A program made the position numbers and the translations under genes. From Pyrenopolyporus hunteri (Eukaryota > Ascomycota > Sordariomycetes > Xylariales > Hypoxylaceae), in contig CADCXC010000037.1 of assembly GCA_902806595.1 (NCBI GenBank), forward strand, positions 1,302,001 to 1,366,000: a stretch of DNA of 64,000 nucleotides, written 5' to 3'. The notes under the pieces are model-generated. The model was given only the letters and a program-made list of their open reading frames with translations. It was not told the DNA's origin and made no database searches. The first letter of the stretch is position 1. Each line of letters begins with the position of its first letter. Shown in pieces: positions 37,501 through 47,971 of this stretch.

Positions 37501-38902
37501 CGTTCGTATTTCTTTTTTTAATATAACGATAATTTTCGTTATAAAATTTTATTTTTTAATCTTTTTTTTCGATTTATACCCGAAAATCGACTTAACGTAT
37601 AAACTTAAAATAATTTCGAATATTTTCGTATTTTTCGTCGTTAATAACTTTAATTTTTCGATTCGAAAATTTAATTATAATATATTAAAAAATTTTATAC
37701 GCGCGAAGCTTTTAAAGATATTTATAAAATAAATTTTTTTTATACGAATAATTAAATTTTTTAAATTTAAAAAATCCACTTTATAAACGATTTTTTTTAT
37801 TTATAATATATTTTTTTTAACTTAATTTTTTAATATCGTATAATTATCCGCCGAATATAATATAAATGTCGATATTACGTTTTTAACTATTTTATTTTAA
37901 TTCGTCGAATATAATATTAAAATATACTTCGATTTTTTCAAACGTAAAAAACGAAAATTTTTCGATTTTATTTTAAACGAATTTTTTAAATTATCGATTT
38001 ATTTATCCTTTAATTATATAAATTTCGATTACGTTAAAAAAATTTTTTACTACGTTAATTTTTTCAATTTCGAAGATTTTTTAAACTTTTATATAAACGG
38101 TTAAATTTTTTTACTTCAAATATCATTTCGAAAGATTAATAATATTAATTTTTATTCGTTTGAAAATCGTACGATATTCGTAACGAAAATTCGAAATAAA
38201 CACTAAATAAATAAAAACGTTATATTTATATATAACGTTTATAAACGTAATAATAAATATATTTTTAAATTTTAAATATTTAAACTAATAATTATCGATT
38301 ATATTAAATATAATTGTTTTAATAATTCATTTATACGTAATTTAAAATTTAATACGTAATATTTTAACTTTTTTAATGTTTTTTTTAAATTAATTTACGT
38401 AATTTTCGTATTTTTATTCGAATTTTTTTTTAATAAATTTTTCGAATTTTAACTTAATTTTTTCTTTATTTTTTTCTACTTATTTAATATATTTTTAATT
38501 ATAAATTTCCTTAAATTAATTAAAATAACTTACTTTTTATATCGAATATCGAATATATTAAATTTTTTCGTTTTTAATAAATTTAATTTTTAATCGATTA
38601 AAATTTTCGTTAATAAAGTCGATCAATTCCTAAATATCGAATATATTATAAATATATTAAAATTATTTTAATTATATTATATAATTCGTACGACTTATAA
38701 ACTTAATAATATTTTTAATATAAATATTTATTAAAATATTTTTATTTATAATACTCGTAAAACTTAACGATTCGTTAAACGTAAAATCGATATAACGAAA
38801 ATAAATAATAAATATAATTAAAAAATTAAATAAAATTTTAAAAAATTTTCTAAAACACCGATTTTATACGCGAATCGAATTTATAACTTTTACGTTATAT
38901 AA

Positions 38903-39148
38903 TATTTAATCTTTAAGGAATTAAAATAAAAACGATACGAATAATTTTTTAAAAATACATAAAAAAAATATATTATAAAAAAATATATAAAGCTTTTATC
39001 TATTTATAAAAAAAAACTTCCTTTTTATAAACATTATTAATTAAATAATACGTAAAGTTATAAATTAATATAAAATTTAAAAATATATACTTTTAATACG
39101 TATATATTATTTAACTTTTAATGTTTTAATCGCCTACGCTTCGTAATA
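38903..39148. repeat. LTR of element C, right copy
   Basis: Begins TATTTAATCTTTAAGGAATT and ends CTTCGTAATA. C-retaining, G-depleted version. Confidence 0.82.
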
Positions 39149-40654
39149 AAATTTAAATAAAAAAAACGTTATAATAAATGTCGTTTTATTAATTTTTAAC
39201 GAATATAAATATAAAAATCGATTTAATTAATAAAAATTATAAAATTATTTAAAAAAAAAAACCGTAATTTTTAATATAATAATTTTTTTTTTTAATATAA
39301 TATTTAATAAAACCGTCGATATTATATATAAATTATTTAATAACGATTCGAAAAATTTATAAATATTTTTCGATAATAAAAATTAAAATTATTTTTTTCG
39401 TATAAAATTAAAAATATATTATTAATTATACTTTTAAAATTTAATGTAAATTAAAATAATAAAATATTAATTAATTATAATAATTTAAAAAAACGTAATT
39501 ATTTTTTATAAAACGAAAATAAAAAAAATAAATATATTAAACATTTAAAATTTCGATTAATTACGTAAATTATTTTAATTACTTTAAAAATTAAATAAAA
39601 TTAACGATAAAAATTTAAATATTAATTATTAAAAAAATTATATTATAAAAAATTACGACGAAAAAAACGGTAAAACGTAAAATATAAACGATAAATTATT
39701 AAATATAATAAAAAACGAATACGTATATTACGAAAATAATTTATAACGTCGTCGAAATAATATTAACGATAATTTCATCGATATAATAAATACCATCGAA
39801 TTTTCGTATTTAATTAATTAATTAAATATTTAAAAAACGAAAAATCGTAACTATTATTATATCGTAACGTATATATATATCGATGTAAATAATTTCGAAT
39901 AAATTATATTTTTTTCGATTCGATATATAAATATTTTTTATATTAATATATTAAATTATTTTTATTTTACTTTTATTAATTTATCGTTATTTTATTTTAA
40001 TAATTTATATAATAATAAAAAATTTAATAAAAATTTAATAACGTTAATATTATTTTTATTTATATAAATACTTTTTTATATTAATACGATTTTTAAAATC
40101 GATCGTAATTAACGTAATAAAACTTAAAAATCGCTTAAAATAAAACTTTTAAAATATTTTTAAAATTCCTTTAAAATTTCCCTAATTATATAAATATATA
40201 ATTTACTTTTATTTATTATTTTTAAATTTATTAACGTAAATAATATTTACGTTACTTTTTATTAAAAAATAATAATTTATAAATTTATTTTTTTTTATTT
40301 TATTATTATATAATTAAAATATTTATTAAAAAAAACGAGGATAATTATAAAATTAAAAATATATTTAATTAAAACTTTAAACTTATTTATATTTTTTTAT
40401 TTAATAAAATTAAATTCTTTTTTATAAATTTACGTTTAAATCGAATTTTTAATTTTTTACGATATAATAAATATTATAAATTTAAAAAAATTTAATAAAA
40501 TAAAACGATATTTTAATATAAATAAAAAAATATCGTATAAAAAAAAAATATTATTATCGTATATATTATTACGATAAAAATTTTTTATATTATTATAATA
40601 ATAATTTTTTTAATTTTATTAATTTATATTATTAATTTTAATAATATTAATTAA

Positions 40655-40870
40655 TATTAATAAATACGTACGTAAATAAAATAAAAAAATAATAATAAAA
40701 ATAATTACGATAAAATAAAATTTAATATTATATAAATTATTTAAAAAAAAAAATATTTAATAAAAAAACCGTAAAAAAAATCTTTTTTATATAAACGAAA
40801 ATATATAAATATTTTTTTTTTTTAAAGTATATATTACGAAATAATACGTATATAAATTAATTAACTATTA
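40655..40870. repeat. LTR of element A, right copy
   Basis: Same ends as the left copy. It keeps C (ACCGT, ATCTT) where the left copy has T, and has A where the left keeps G. Confidence 0.85.
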
Positions 40871-41046
40871 CGATTTAAAATTATTAAACGTTCGATAATT
40901 AAAAAAAATTATTTAAAAAATTTAAAAAATAATATTAAAAAATTTTTTAAAAATTTTATTTTTTTAATATATAATAAAATTCGATTATATTTTAAATTTA
41001 ATAAAAAATAATAATAAAGTTTTAATTTTTTACTTAATCATTAAAT

Positions 41047-41137
41047 TATTATACTTTTACATATAAATTTATATAAGAAAATACCTTTTAATTATGTTAG
41101 GTTAAAATATAAGGTTGTAAAGCGCGCTACTACTTTC
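41047..41137 (-). repeat. Right terminal inverted repeat of outer transposon
   Basis: Mirror of 19193-19285. It keeps more G and C than the left copy, so it is the better guide to the original end. Confidence 0.65.
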
Positions 41138-41139
41138 TA

Positions 41140-42687
41140 CCCCTGCGACTTATATGCCGGACGTGCTACGACTTAGGATGTTCATCACCACCAACATCGA
41201 TAACATTCTCACGTTGCCTACTTCTTTCATCGGGGGCGCGGCCCGTAGCTATCTACGTTTAAATAGGTAGATGCCTACATCTATACATGGTATAGGAGTT
41301 AGTTATGAATTGCATGTGATTTATATAAAAATTAAAATGACTTGCCTTGAATGCCTAGGTACCTAGGTAGGTACTAGTATTGTACTTGTAGGGCTGATGG
41401 TACAAGTACCTACAGCACAATGCCCACACGTACAATACATTCTACTAGGTACATGCATAAGGAACAGGAACAAGGGCTCTTAGATCCGTGCGCGTAGGTA
41501 AGCCAGGGTGCGGGTTGCCTTTTCTACACTTCTACCTGACGCAGCAGGTACCTAGTGGACCGCCCGCTAACACTAGACCTATGTGGGCACTAATGAGAAA
41601 CACAGCCTCTGATACTGGTCCCAATTTCTCACCATCAGCCACAATATAATACTTGGTCATCTCAGCCACGGACAGCTGCGACCATTTGGCCGACCTGTTG
41701 TGGGTTCTTTTTTCCTTCTTCTTCTTTCGCTCCTCGTCTTCCTCGTTTCAAGACACGAGTTCCGCTGTCTAATCCATTAGGCCTTTGTATCCGGCCCGGA
41801 CGAAGCCTGTCGAATCCGAAAACCGATCAAGGCTCCCTAGGAAGGACAATTGATCCTCTTTAAAGGCGCTTTTGCAGTACTTCAAACGGGTTTAATCGTA
41901 CCATAAGTGGTGGCTGGTAGCCCGTTACGAGGGCTATGTCCTGATGCCACGATAAGAGAATTACCTATCAGGTAGGTAGGTAACTTGGAATTCGGACGAT
42001 TACCTATTCATGCATTCGTCGCCGCGTATGAACATAGTCTTGAGGCTCTTCTGCACGGACTGCGATTAGCCAGATCTGTTCCCTTCACTCGATTGACGAG
42101 ACTGGAATGCAACAGCCACACTTCCCACGATGTGAGGATGACCTGGAGACCTATTTGCATGGTACCGAATGGGGAGGGGGGATCGGAGGGAGGGGGGATG
42201 TGTGGTACATCTCATAGGAATCACCAGCCTGCATAAACCCTTGCCCCTGCTCCTCTCTCCCTCTCCCATATGAAGTCCTGGAAGCCTTCCCGACTGCCTT
42301 GTAAGGTCATTCACACACGATGGCCGCCAATTGGCTCTACACCCGGCATCTCCGTACAATTATCACCAACGGGATCGCGCAGGGGGTTGGATCTGGACTA
42401 CGGACGCTACCTACTATACAGTATACACTCCCCCGGACAACCTACCCTACGGGTCCAAATTGGGACTCCTCTATAAGAACCCCGCTGATCCCTTAAGCCG
42501 CGAGCCTCGTTCGCGATGAACCGGGCTTGTCTTATTAACATATTTTGCCCTTCTCGGGAGGGGCTATCTTTCCTACTCTTCTTAATTAAATCATAGGAAG
42601 AGCTTTCTTAGCCCCTGAGTTCTCAGTTTTAGACATTACCTACCTGCCTACCTGCCTATCCACCCATATACACACCTAGCCGCCGCA
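41140..42687. other. Intergenic flank right of the transposon block
   Basis: Normal composition resumes at once. CCTAGGTAGG tracts lie at 41358-41374, 41968-41982 and 42640-42660. Overlapping frames of 60-100 codons on both strands (41985-42519) have no domain pattern and are not called. Confidence 0.5.
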
Positions 42688-45116
42688 ATGAACTCGGCTT
42701 CACCTACCACTAGTACCTCTACCACAAACAGAGGTGGCCGCCCCAAGGATTGGACTGAACCACGAGCGAGAAGACTCGTTCGACTATATATCTATACAAG
42801 GCTACCCTTTGAACTCATATTAAAACTTTTAGAGGATGGCGTTTGGAAACCTGGGTATGTCAGTCCTGTTCACTACTACATTATGAGATCACATCGCTTA
42901 CTCTACTGTGTTATAGCAAGGTATGTGTAGAGAACTCCCTGCCCTGGGGATATGGTATTTCCTTTCGTCGGCCCATCTCTATTACGCCACCACTTCCTTA
43001 TAGCCTACCAAATTCCATTCTACCCCCCGGTCTTCACGTACCATAATCCCAACAACTGAAAACCCTTGAAAGCCTAATTTTCGATGGGTATACTAACGGG
43101 TTCGTTCAGGATGCTGCTAATAAGGTTAAAAACTCACTACTCGGAAACGACCCTCGGTGGATAAGACCCAAAGATGAGGATGACGAAAGACGGCGTATCG
43201 CAGGTCTTAAGAAGAGCCGACGTGAGACGTGGTGTCGATCGAAATCGTCTAGGCCGCGTCTTCCTAGTAGTCATTCCAATACATGTGGCGATGGTTGGCA
43301 CGACGATGACAGTCTGACCCTCGCTCACTCGAATCAGCCCTCCTTTGAGAAGTCTAAAGTAAACTTTGGTCACCCCGGTCTCGACGTCGCACACAGCACC
43401 CTGAACATTGGTTCTGATAGTCGTGGTCCTCAATTCTCTTTCACTCCCAACGACTTAAATGCATTTCGCCGTGGTACTAGTCTGACCAACTCTACTGAGA
43501 CTAGTGTGAGTAGTAGCTTTCAAGAGAAGCTTACCACTATGTCCCGGGACCAAGTCAGGGGAGCCTGGCGGGTTTTGAAGCGATATACCCTCCCGAAGGA
43601 CCCTGATCTACAACGGGGAAGTTCCTGCTCCCCAGTCTTCTCCCCTGGCTCTCAAGTGTCTACCGGCTATGGAGCATCCTATTGTCCTAATACGCCGGTT
43701 GCTCACGGCCCGTTCAGTGTTGGATATGCCCTCCCTGGAGACTTCTTGAGTGAAGACTTCTTCGCTACGAGAAGTGTCTGTGAGGCTAGGTCTTCGTCTC
43801 ACGAGACAGATGCATGCTGGTGTCGTATCGTCAATGACATAACGCCGGCCCGGATGATATGGCAGACTGGTGGCAACAATCCCGCCATCCAAAACATTGC
43901 TTCGAACGACCTATATCTAAGGAAAGATATCTTCGGAAATACGGTGTTTCACTGGCTAGCCACTACGCACGAAGACCGACCTTATTTTCTCGGCCTTGTC
44001 TCTCAAGCTTTGAGTTACCCTCACCTGCCTGTTCGAGCCGCGAATACGGCTGGGCAGACGTTTCTTCACGTTCTTCACCATTCCTGGTTTGACGACGAAG
44101 TTCTCCTAGAAAAGCTTCTTATTATGCTGAAAGACTCCGGATTTGACATCCTAGCGACAGATGTATACGGCCGCAGCTTCTTCCACCTGCTACAGGATAA
44201 GAAGCGAGACTCTAGCCGCATACCTGCCGCACACTTATTCGACCAGGACTTACTTGCGCGGCGGGACGCCTTCGGAATAAAGCCAACGTATCTCGAATCT
44301 CCTATAGTGCAAGCTACGCGCCGCGCCGGTCCCATCAATGCTAGAAGTTCAGGCTACGCAGAAATCCCGCCAACAATCGTTGATATACCATCAGGCGACG
44401 GAAGCGAGTCCCGCATTCGGCCTCAAGCGGAACTCCTGCGGATCGTTGTTGACGCTATGAAAGTCGAAGCTGTCAACTCTACAAACCCAAACCCCTTGAC
44501 GGAAGATCCGCATGGCCGTAATGCGCTTCATTGCCTTGCGGAGGTCGAGTTAGACATAAGTCGGGTTCAAGACTTCACCCAGGACAACCAACAGCAGAAG
44601 AAAAGAAAATTCAAGGAGGAGGACGGCGAATCAAAACCTAAGCGACTAGATTACCTTGATGGGCTTCTTTCAGCCGGGGTTGACGTCAATCATTATGATA
44701 TCCAAGGACAAACTCCCTTGATGGCGTTTATCAAGTTTAGGCCGGAAGATTCTAAGTGGGATAAGGAAGATATGGAGAGATCTATCCGGAAGCTTCACGA
44801 GGCTGGCGCTGATCTAGAGAAGCGTAATCGCGGAGGACAGACAGCCCTTCACGTCGCCGCTTGTTCCGGGAAGAAAGTCGCCCTAAAGGAGCTTCTTCAA
44901 TTGGGAGCTAACCCATATGTCCGCGATGCCTGCGGCTTGAGTGTTCTCGCCGCGATCGACGAGCTATTCATCCATACCGAGAGAGATGGTGGTCATTTCA
45001 CAGCACGACTAGAAGCTTGCCGAGGCGTTTTTACGAGCATGGTGCAGCCCGAGGCACAAGAACCCAGTGTTATACAGGAATGGGGAACAAGGGGAGTGGC
45101 GGCTTACCATTGCTAG
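42688..45116 (+). CDS. Ankyrin-repeat protein with N-terminal Clr5-like domain, microexon gene
   Basis: Exons 42688-42854, 42917-42920 (4 nt, CAAG) and 43110-45116; 725 residues. Exon 1 gives GRPKDWTEPRARRLVRLYIY and ILKLLEDGVWKPG; exon 3 resumes with DAANKVKNSLLGNDPRWIRP. This matches a fungal N-terminal domain seen in ankyrin proteins often labelled Clr5-like, where a Lys sits at the join. Only the CAAG microexon keeps the frame and supplies that Lys. A Ser-rich linker follows, then repeats: DIFGNTVFHWLA, NTAGQTFLHVLHH, DVYGRSFFHLLQD, DPHGRNALHCLAE, DIQGQTPLMAFI and NRGGQTALHVAACSGKKVAL. A basic run KKRKFKEEDGESKPKRL suggests nuclear import. Role unknown; possibly a regulatory protein. Confidence 0.82.
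42917..42920 (+). other. Predicted 4-nt microexon (CAAG)
   Basis: Preceded by TTATAG and followed by GTATGTG, both good splice sites. The flanking introns are 62 nt (42855-42916) and 189 nt (42921-43109, branch TACTAAC, acceptor TTCAG). Direct joining of the outer exons shifts the frame and meets a stop soon after. Confidence 0.65.
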
Positions 45117-46075
45117 CTCGTCAGCTTTCAGATATGTCTGGTCACATGAGGTATAAGATATGATGTATGATCATTTACGGCGGGACATTGGCTTCATTTC
45201 TGTAAATTTTTTGTCCAGACTTTGATACCCTTGTATTTTTCGGCACAGGAGTTCTCGCATGGTTGAACTCGCCTTCGATAGGCCGAGAGAAAAATATTCA
45301 AGAAGAATCCTACCAAACGGACCGTGATATGTTTTGTCCTATGTGTCTTAGGTCGATACCTGGGTAGCCGAGTATGTATATCAAGTACCAGTGGGGTTGG
45401 CGAAACTCTTCCAACAGCACATGAAGCCACGGATTACCCTTAAGCTAGTTCCATACCTTGCCCCATGTGGCGGCTGTGCAATAATACACGGAGCCCTAAA
45501 CGAGATGATGAGGGATTACATACATGTGAGTAGGCTGGACGAAGTCCTGGTACCTACAAGCGCCAATGTGATTGTACTATACAGTACCTACTTTGGTACC
45601 TAAGGCAGGATGGTAGGTTCCCTCCCAAATTTCCTCTTTAGGCATGTGGGACGTGCTAGGCAGGGCCGTCTATTGGCCTGTGGTGCAGGGCAAGGGCGCG
45701 AACCCCGCGGCTCTATTAGTGAGCCCCTCTAACTAGGGACCTGACCTACCTGTACCTACCTAGGTAGGTAGGTAGGTATTCATCCGCCTAAGACCAAGAT
45801 AATGAGAACGAAGGATAATCTCGCGACGGAAAGATACATGAACAAAATAATTCGGTCATATCTCATTTAAAATTTGTAGCTAATCTACCTAATTATCAGA
45901 GAAACATTACATGTAGGTATGCAGGTATGTACGTGATGTTCCGATTACTAAAATGTTCCCACGTACCTATTATATACAGACGCTGAAGGCGATCGTATCG
46001 TTCGCGTACATATAATAAACACATAGATCGTTTAAAAAGACCTAAACTCCGTACTAGGCCATTCAGATGCGATCA
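45117..46075. other. Convergent intergenic region
   Basis: 3' sides of the ankyrin gene and the 631-residue gene. Contains a CCTACCTAGGTAGGTAGG tract (45753-45778). A 70-codon frame at 45391-45603 runs into this repeat and is not called. Confidence 0.5.
45753..45778. repeat. Palindromic CCTACC/GGTAGG microsatellite
   Basis: A TACC array meets a GGTA array head to head at CCTAGG, making a palindrome. The same arrangement recurs in other gaps of the window. Confidence 0.85.
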
Positions 46076-47971
46076 TCATAGTATTCCCCTCGCCTGGACA
46101 AAACGCCAATGCGTCAAGACGATCATGTACACCAGAATCTCAAAGTTCGTGACTCTGGGGATGTCGGCGTAGTCTGGCGGGCCTCCTTTGGCGAACGCTA
46201 TAGCGATCTGGGCGGTGATTTCGTCTTCCCGCTTATACTGTTCTTCCTCCCTGTCTTTTTCTCCGCCGTCGGGCGGCCCTATGGTCGAATTTCTAATGCG
46301 CGCTTTTGCCCGCTCCTCGCGCCGCCGCTCCGCTTTCTCGTTTATAAATACGGACCTGCCGGGCCGCTTCACCTCGATCATGTTGATGGGCCGAGTAGCG
46401 ATGGGATCGTCCTCGGTGGCGCCTTTAGGCCCCTGGGACTCAATAGGCTCTTCGCTCGCCTTGCTGGGCAAAGTGGGCTCGGGCTCCGGAGGATTTAGGG
46501 GCAGGCCTACGCTTACTCGCTCCCGCAGAACCTCCCAAGCCTTGATATTAGCATTCCTCTCTAGGATAGAATTCCTCAGCTCAAGCTTTCTAAGGGACGA
46601 CGTGCGGCTAGAGTCGAATGCCTTCTGATCAGCCGCATTCCAGATTCGCTCGTAAATGATCCAGTCGCTAAGGCGATCCTCTAATGCCTTGGCCAGCCGC
46701 TCATGGGGCACTGGTGGACTCGAAGAAAGCACTAATTTCATATGAAGCGAACGAAGAAACTTAAGACTGTGGGCAGCTATCCTTCCCTCCTTCAACTTGG
46801 TTGCACTAGCCGCTGGCATGCTCCTTTTCTCCACCTCTTCTCGAACAAGTTGTATCTCGTCCTCCAACTGGCCAATCAGGCGATCTCGCTCACCTTGCGT
46901 CTCTGGAGGGGCTTCTGGGCTGAAGTAAGTTCTTCGAGCTCTCCTCAGCCTTTTGATAAATTCGTCGCGATAACTCGTCAAAGTAACCTCGCGGTTCGCG
47001 GTAGTGGGCGTAACGAGTCTGCTAGTGGGAGGCCTCTGCTTCACGTTCCCAAAGCTTGCATCGCTATAAATATCCTCGATATCGGCATCGACATCTGCTA
47101 GAGTCATGGTATAAACCCCATCAACCCGGACCCTTTTTACAGCCGGAGCCTCTATCTCATCTGGCGCAGGTCGTTTCTTGGTGACCTTTTTAGCCTGCTT
47201 TCTTCTTTCTTCTTCCTCGGGGGTTAACTTGCCGCCGAGCATCAGCTTAAGGTCAAGCACTCCTGGTCGTTCTCCTAAGCCATATAAATATTCGTCTGAG
47301 TGGCATGAATAGTCGATATATGTCGGCCGTTTGTTCTCATCAAATAAGTCCGCGCCTAATTCCAAAGCAACCATGGGCATTCGAAACCCCAGTAATGCCT
47401 CCTGAAGAAGAATTTGGGATTTAGAAACCAACCCAAGGAAATCCGCATCGTCCAGCAGAGGGATTTTCTCCAGCTCCTTGAAATCGAGAAATGCTTTTAA
47501 ACTTTTTTTGCGCCCCCTCAGTTCGCCGTTTTCCCATGATTGCTCAGCTGGTGGTGCGTAATCACCAAGTAACATCGCCATTCTTAGGACGTGTGTCCGG
47601 ATATTGCCGTTCAAAGAGATGAAGGGCCGCCTAGACAAATCGTCGACGCGTTTCCATAACTTGTAGTGGAAGCCTTCATGAGCGACGAATTCCGTAACAT
47701 TCTCCCGCAAGAAATCGTAGAAGCCGTCAAGAAGGCCGACAACTCGGTCGAAGAAGGCTTCCTCATAGGCGGTGTTAGGCTTGTGTAGTTCCCTAGAGAC
47801 GACATACAACAGTTGAATCGAACGCTCGTATGCAGACAAGAAATAAGGCGCCGCGGCACCGAAGCCGGCCGCTCCGAAGTCAGTAAACCCATATAGGGAT
47901 GCATTTTGTATATAATCGAGTTCGTCACTCCAGAAATCCTCCCCTAATGCGGTGTTGGGATCGGAGGCCAT
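46076..47971 (-). CDS. 631-residue protein of unknown function
   Basis: One intact exon; I do not recognise the family. The N-terminal 240 residues look helical and globular (FLSAYERSIQLLYVVSRELH, VVGLLDGFYDFLRENVTEFV, FHYKLWKRVDDLSRRPFISL). A lysine/arginine-rich stretch near residues 255-285 (RRKQAKKVTKKRPAPDE, then AVKRVRV) looks like a bipartite nuclear signal. The middle has charged helices suited to coiled coil (LIGQLEDEIQLVREEVEKRS). The C-terminal third is acidic/basic and low in complexity, ending in a hydrophobic ILVYMIVLTHWRFVQ segment. The FHYKLW segment faintly recalls FLFKLW in the DUF3632 gene near 57 kb; a shared origin is only a guess. Confidence 0.8.
   Translation of the reverse strand: MASDPNTALGEDFWSDELDYIQNASLYGFTDFGAAGFGAAAPYFLSAYERSIQLLYVVSRELHKPNTAYEEAFFDRVVGLLDGFYDFLRENVTEFVAHEGFHYKLWKRVDDLSRRPFISLNGNIRTHVLRMAMLLGDYAPPAEQSWENGELRGRKKSLKAFLDFKELEKIPLLDDADFLGLVSKSQILLQEALLGFRMPMVALELGADLFDENKRPTYIDYSCHSDEYLYGLGERPGVLDLKLMLGGKLTPEEEERRKQAKKVTKKRPAPDEIEAPAVKRVRVDGVYTMTLADVDADIEDIYSDASFGNVKQRPPTSRLVTPTTANREVTLTSYRDEFIKRLRRARRTYFSPEAPPETQGERDRLIGQLEDEIQLVREEVEKRSMPAASATKLKEGRIAAHSLKFLRSLHMKLVLSSSPPVPHERLAKALEDRLSDWIIYERIWNAADQKAFDSSRTSSLRKLELRNSILERNANIKAWEVLRERVSVGLPLNPPEPEPTLPSKASEEPIESQGPKGATEDDPIATRPINMIEVKRPGRSVFINEKAERRREERAKARIRNSTIGPPDGGEKDREEEQYKREDEITAQIAIAFAKGGPPDYADIPRVTNFEILVYMIVLTHWRFVQARGIL

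Larger units (their letters stand above)
31336..39148 (-). mobile_element. LTR retrotransposon C, nested in A
   Basis: Two 246-bp direct repeats at 31336-31581 and 38903-39148, offset 7567 at both ends; total 7.8 kb. Inside the left LTR edge the sequence TACCCTTTT reads on the minus strand as a short polypurine tract (AAAAGGGTA), suggesting minus orientation. I could not find a matching target duplication. Sequence left of both copies is also similar (TTTTACGTTATATA), so the LTR may extend some 15 bases further left than given. Confidence 0.72.
20471..40870 (-). mobile_element. LTR retrotransposon A, carries two nested elements
   Basis: Direct repeats of about 217 bp at 20471-20687 and 40655-40870, flanked by an identical 5-bp duplication CGATT at 20466-20470 and 40871-40875. 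This proves the two distant LTRs belong to one insertion. Subtracting elements B and C leaves about 6.2 kb, a normal LTR-retrotransposon size. The minus orientation is a guess: a pyrimidine tract (a purine tract on the minus strand) lies just inside the left LTR. No gag or pol frame survives RIP. Confidence 0.8.
19200..41110. other. RIP-mutated AT-rich block, no intact genes
   Basis: About 22 kb of almost pure A and T, with no open frame over 60 codons. Remaining C and G are mostly in CpG (ACGT, TCGA and similar). Composition switches sharply near 19200 and 41110, at the ends of the outer transposon. Heavy C-to-T change on both strands of repeated DNA is the signature of repeat-induced point mutation. 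Such blocks are usually methylated or H3K9me3-marked heterochromatin; that part is inference. Confidence 0.9.
19193..41137. mobile_element. Outer DNA transposon with inverted ends, split by a 20.4-kb insertion
   Basis: The ends at 19193-19285 and 41047-41137 are imperfect inverted repeats of about 90 bp. Left starts GAAAATAATAACGCACTTTA; the right end read backwards starts GAAAGTAGTAGCGCGCTTTA. Further in both share ATAATTAAAAG and CTTATATAAATTTATAT. Both ends are flanked by TA (19191-19192 and 41138-41139), which fits a Tc1/mariner-type TA duplication. Removing the nested retroelement leaves about 1.5 kb, a plausible length for a small fungal DNA transposon. Any transposase frame is destroyed; no family can be named. 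Confidence 0.65.

Noticed and set aside
31336..39148. Five-base target duplication for element C
   Set aside because: No convincing match at either tested boundary (TATAG or CTTTT on the left against AAATT on the right).
19200..41110. CRISPR, telomere, centromere core or mitochondrial origin for the AT-rich block
   Set aside because: No spaced short repeats or TTAGGG arrays; paired LTRs, target duplications and opposite-strand transitions explain it as RIP-mutated transposons. A centromeric position cannot be judged from this window.
41757..41830. tRNA-like stretch on the minus strand (GGCCTAATGGATTAGAC, similar to a D-arm)
   Set aside because: No T-loop GGTTCGA motif, no pairing acceptor stem and no proper anticodon arm follow; it is at best a resemblance.
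41985..42519. Overlapping frames before the ankyrin gene
   Set aside because: Three frames on two strands overlap with no domain pattern and no splice link to the ankyrin start.
46109..47101. Plus-strand frames of 119-146 codons
   Set aside because: Shadows of the 631-residue minus-strand gene.
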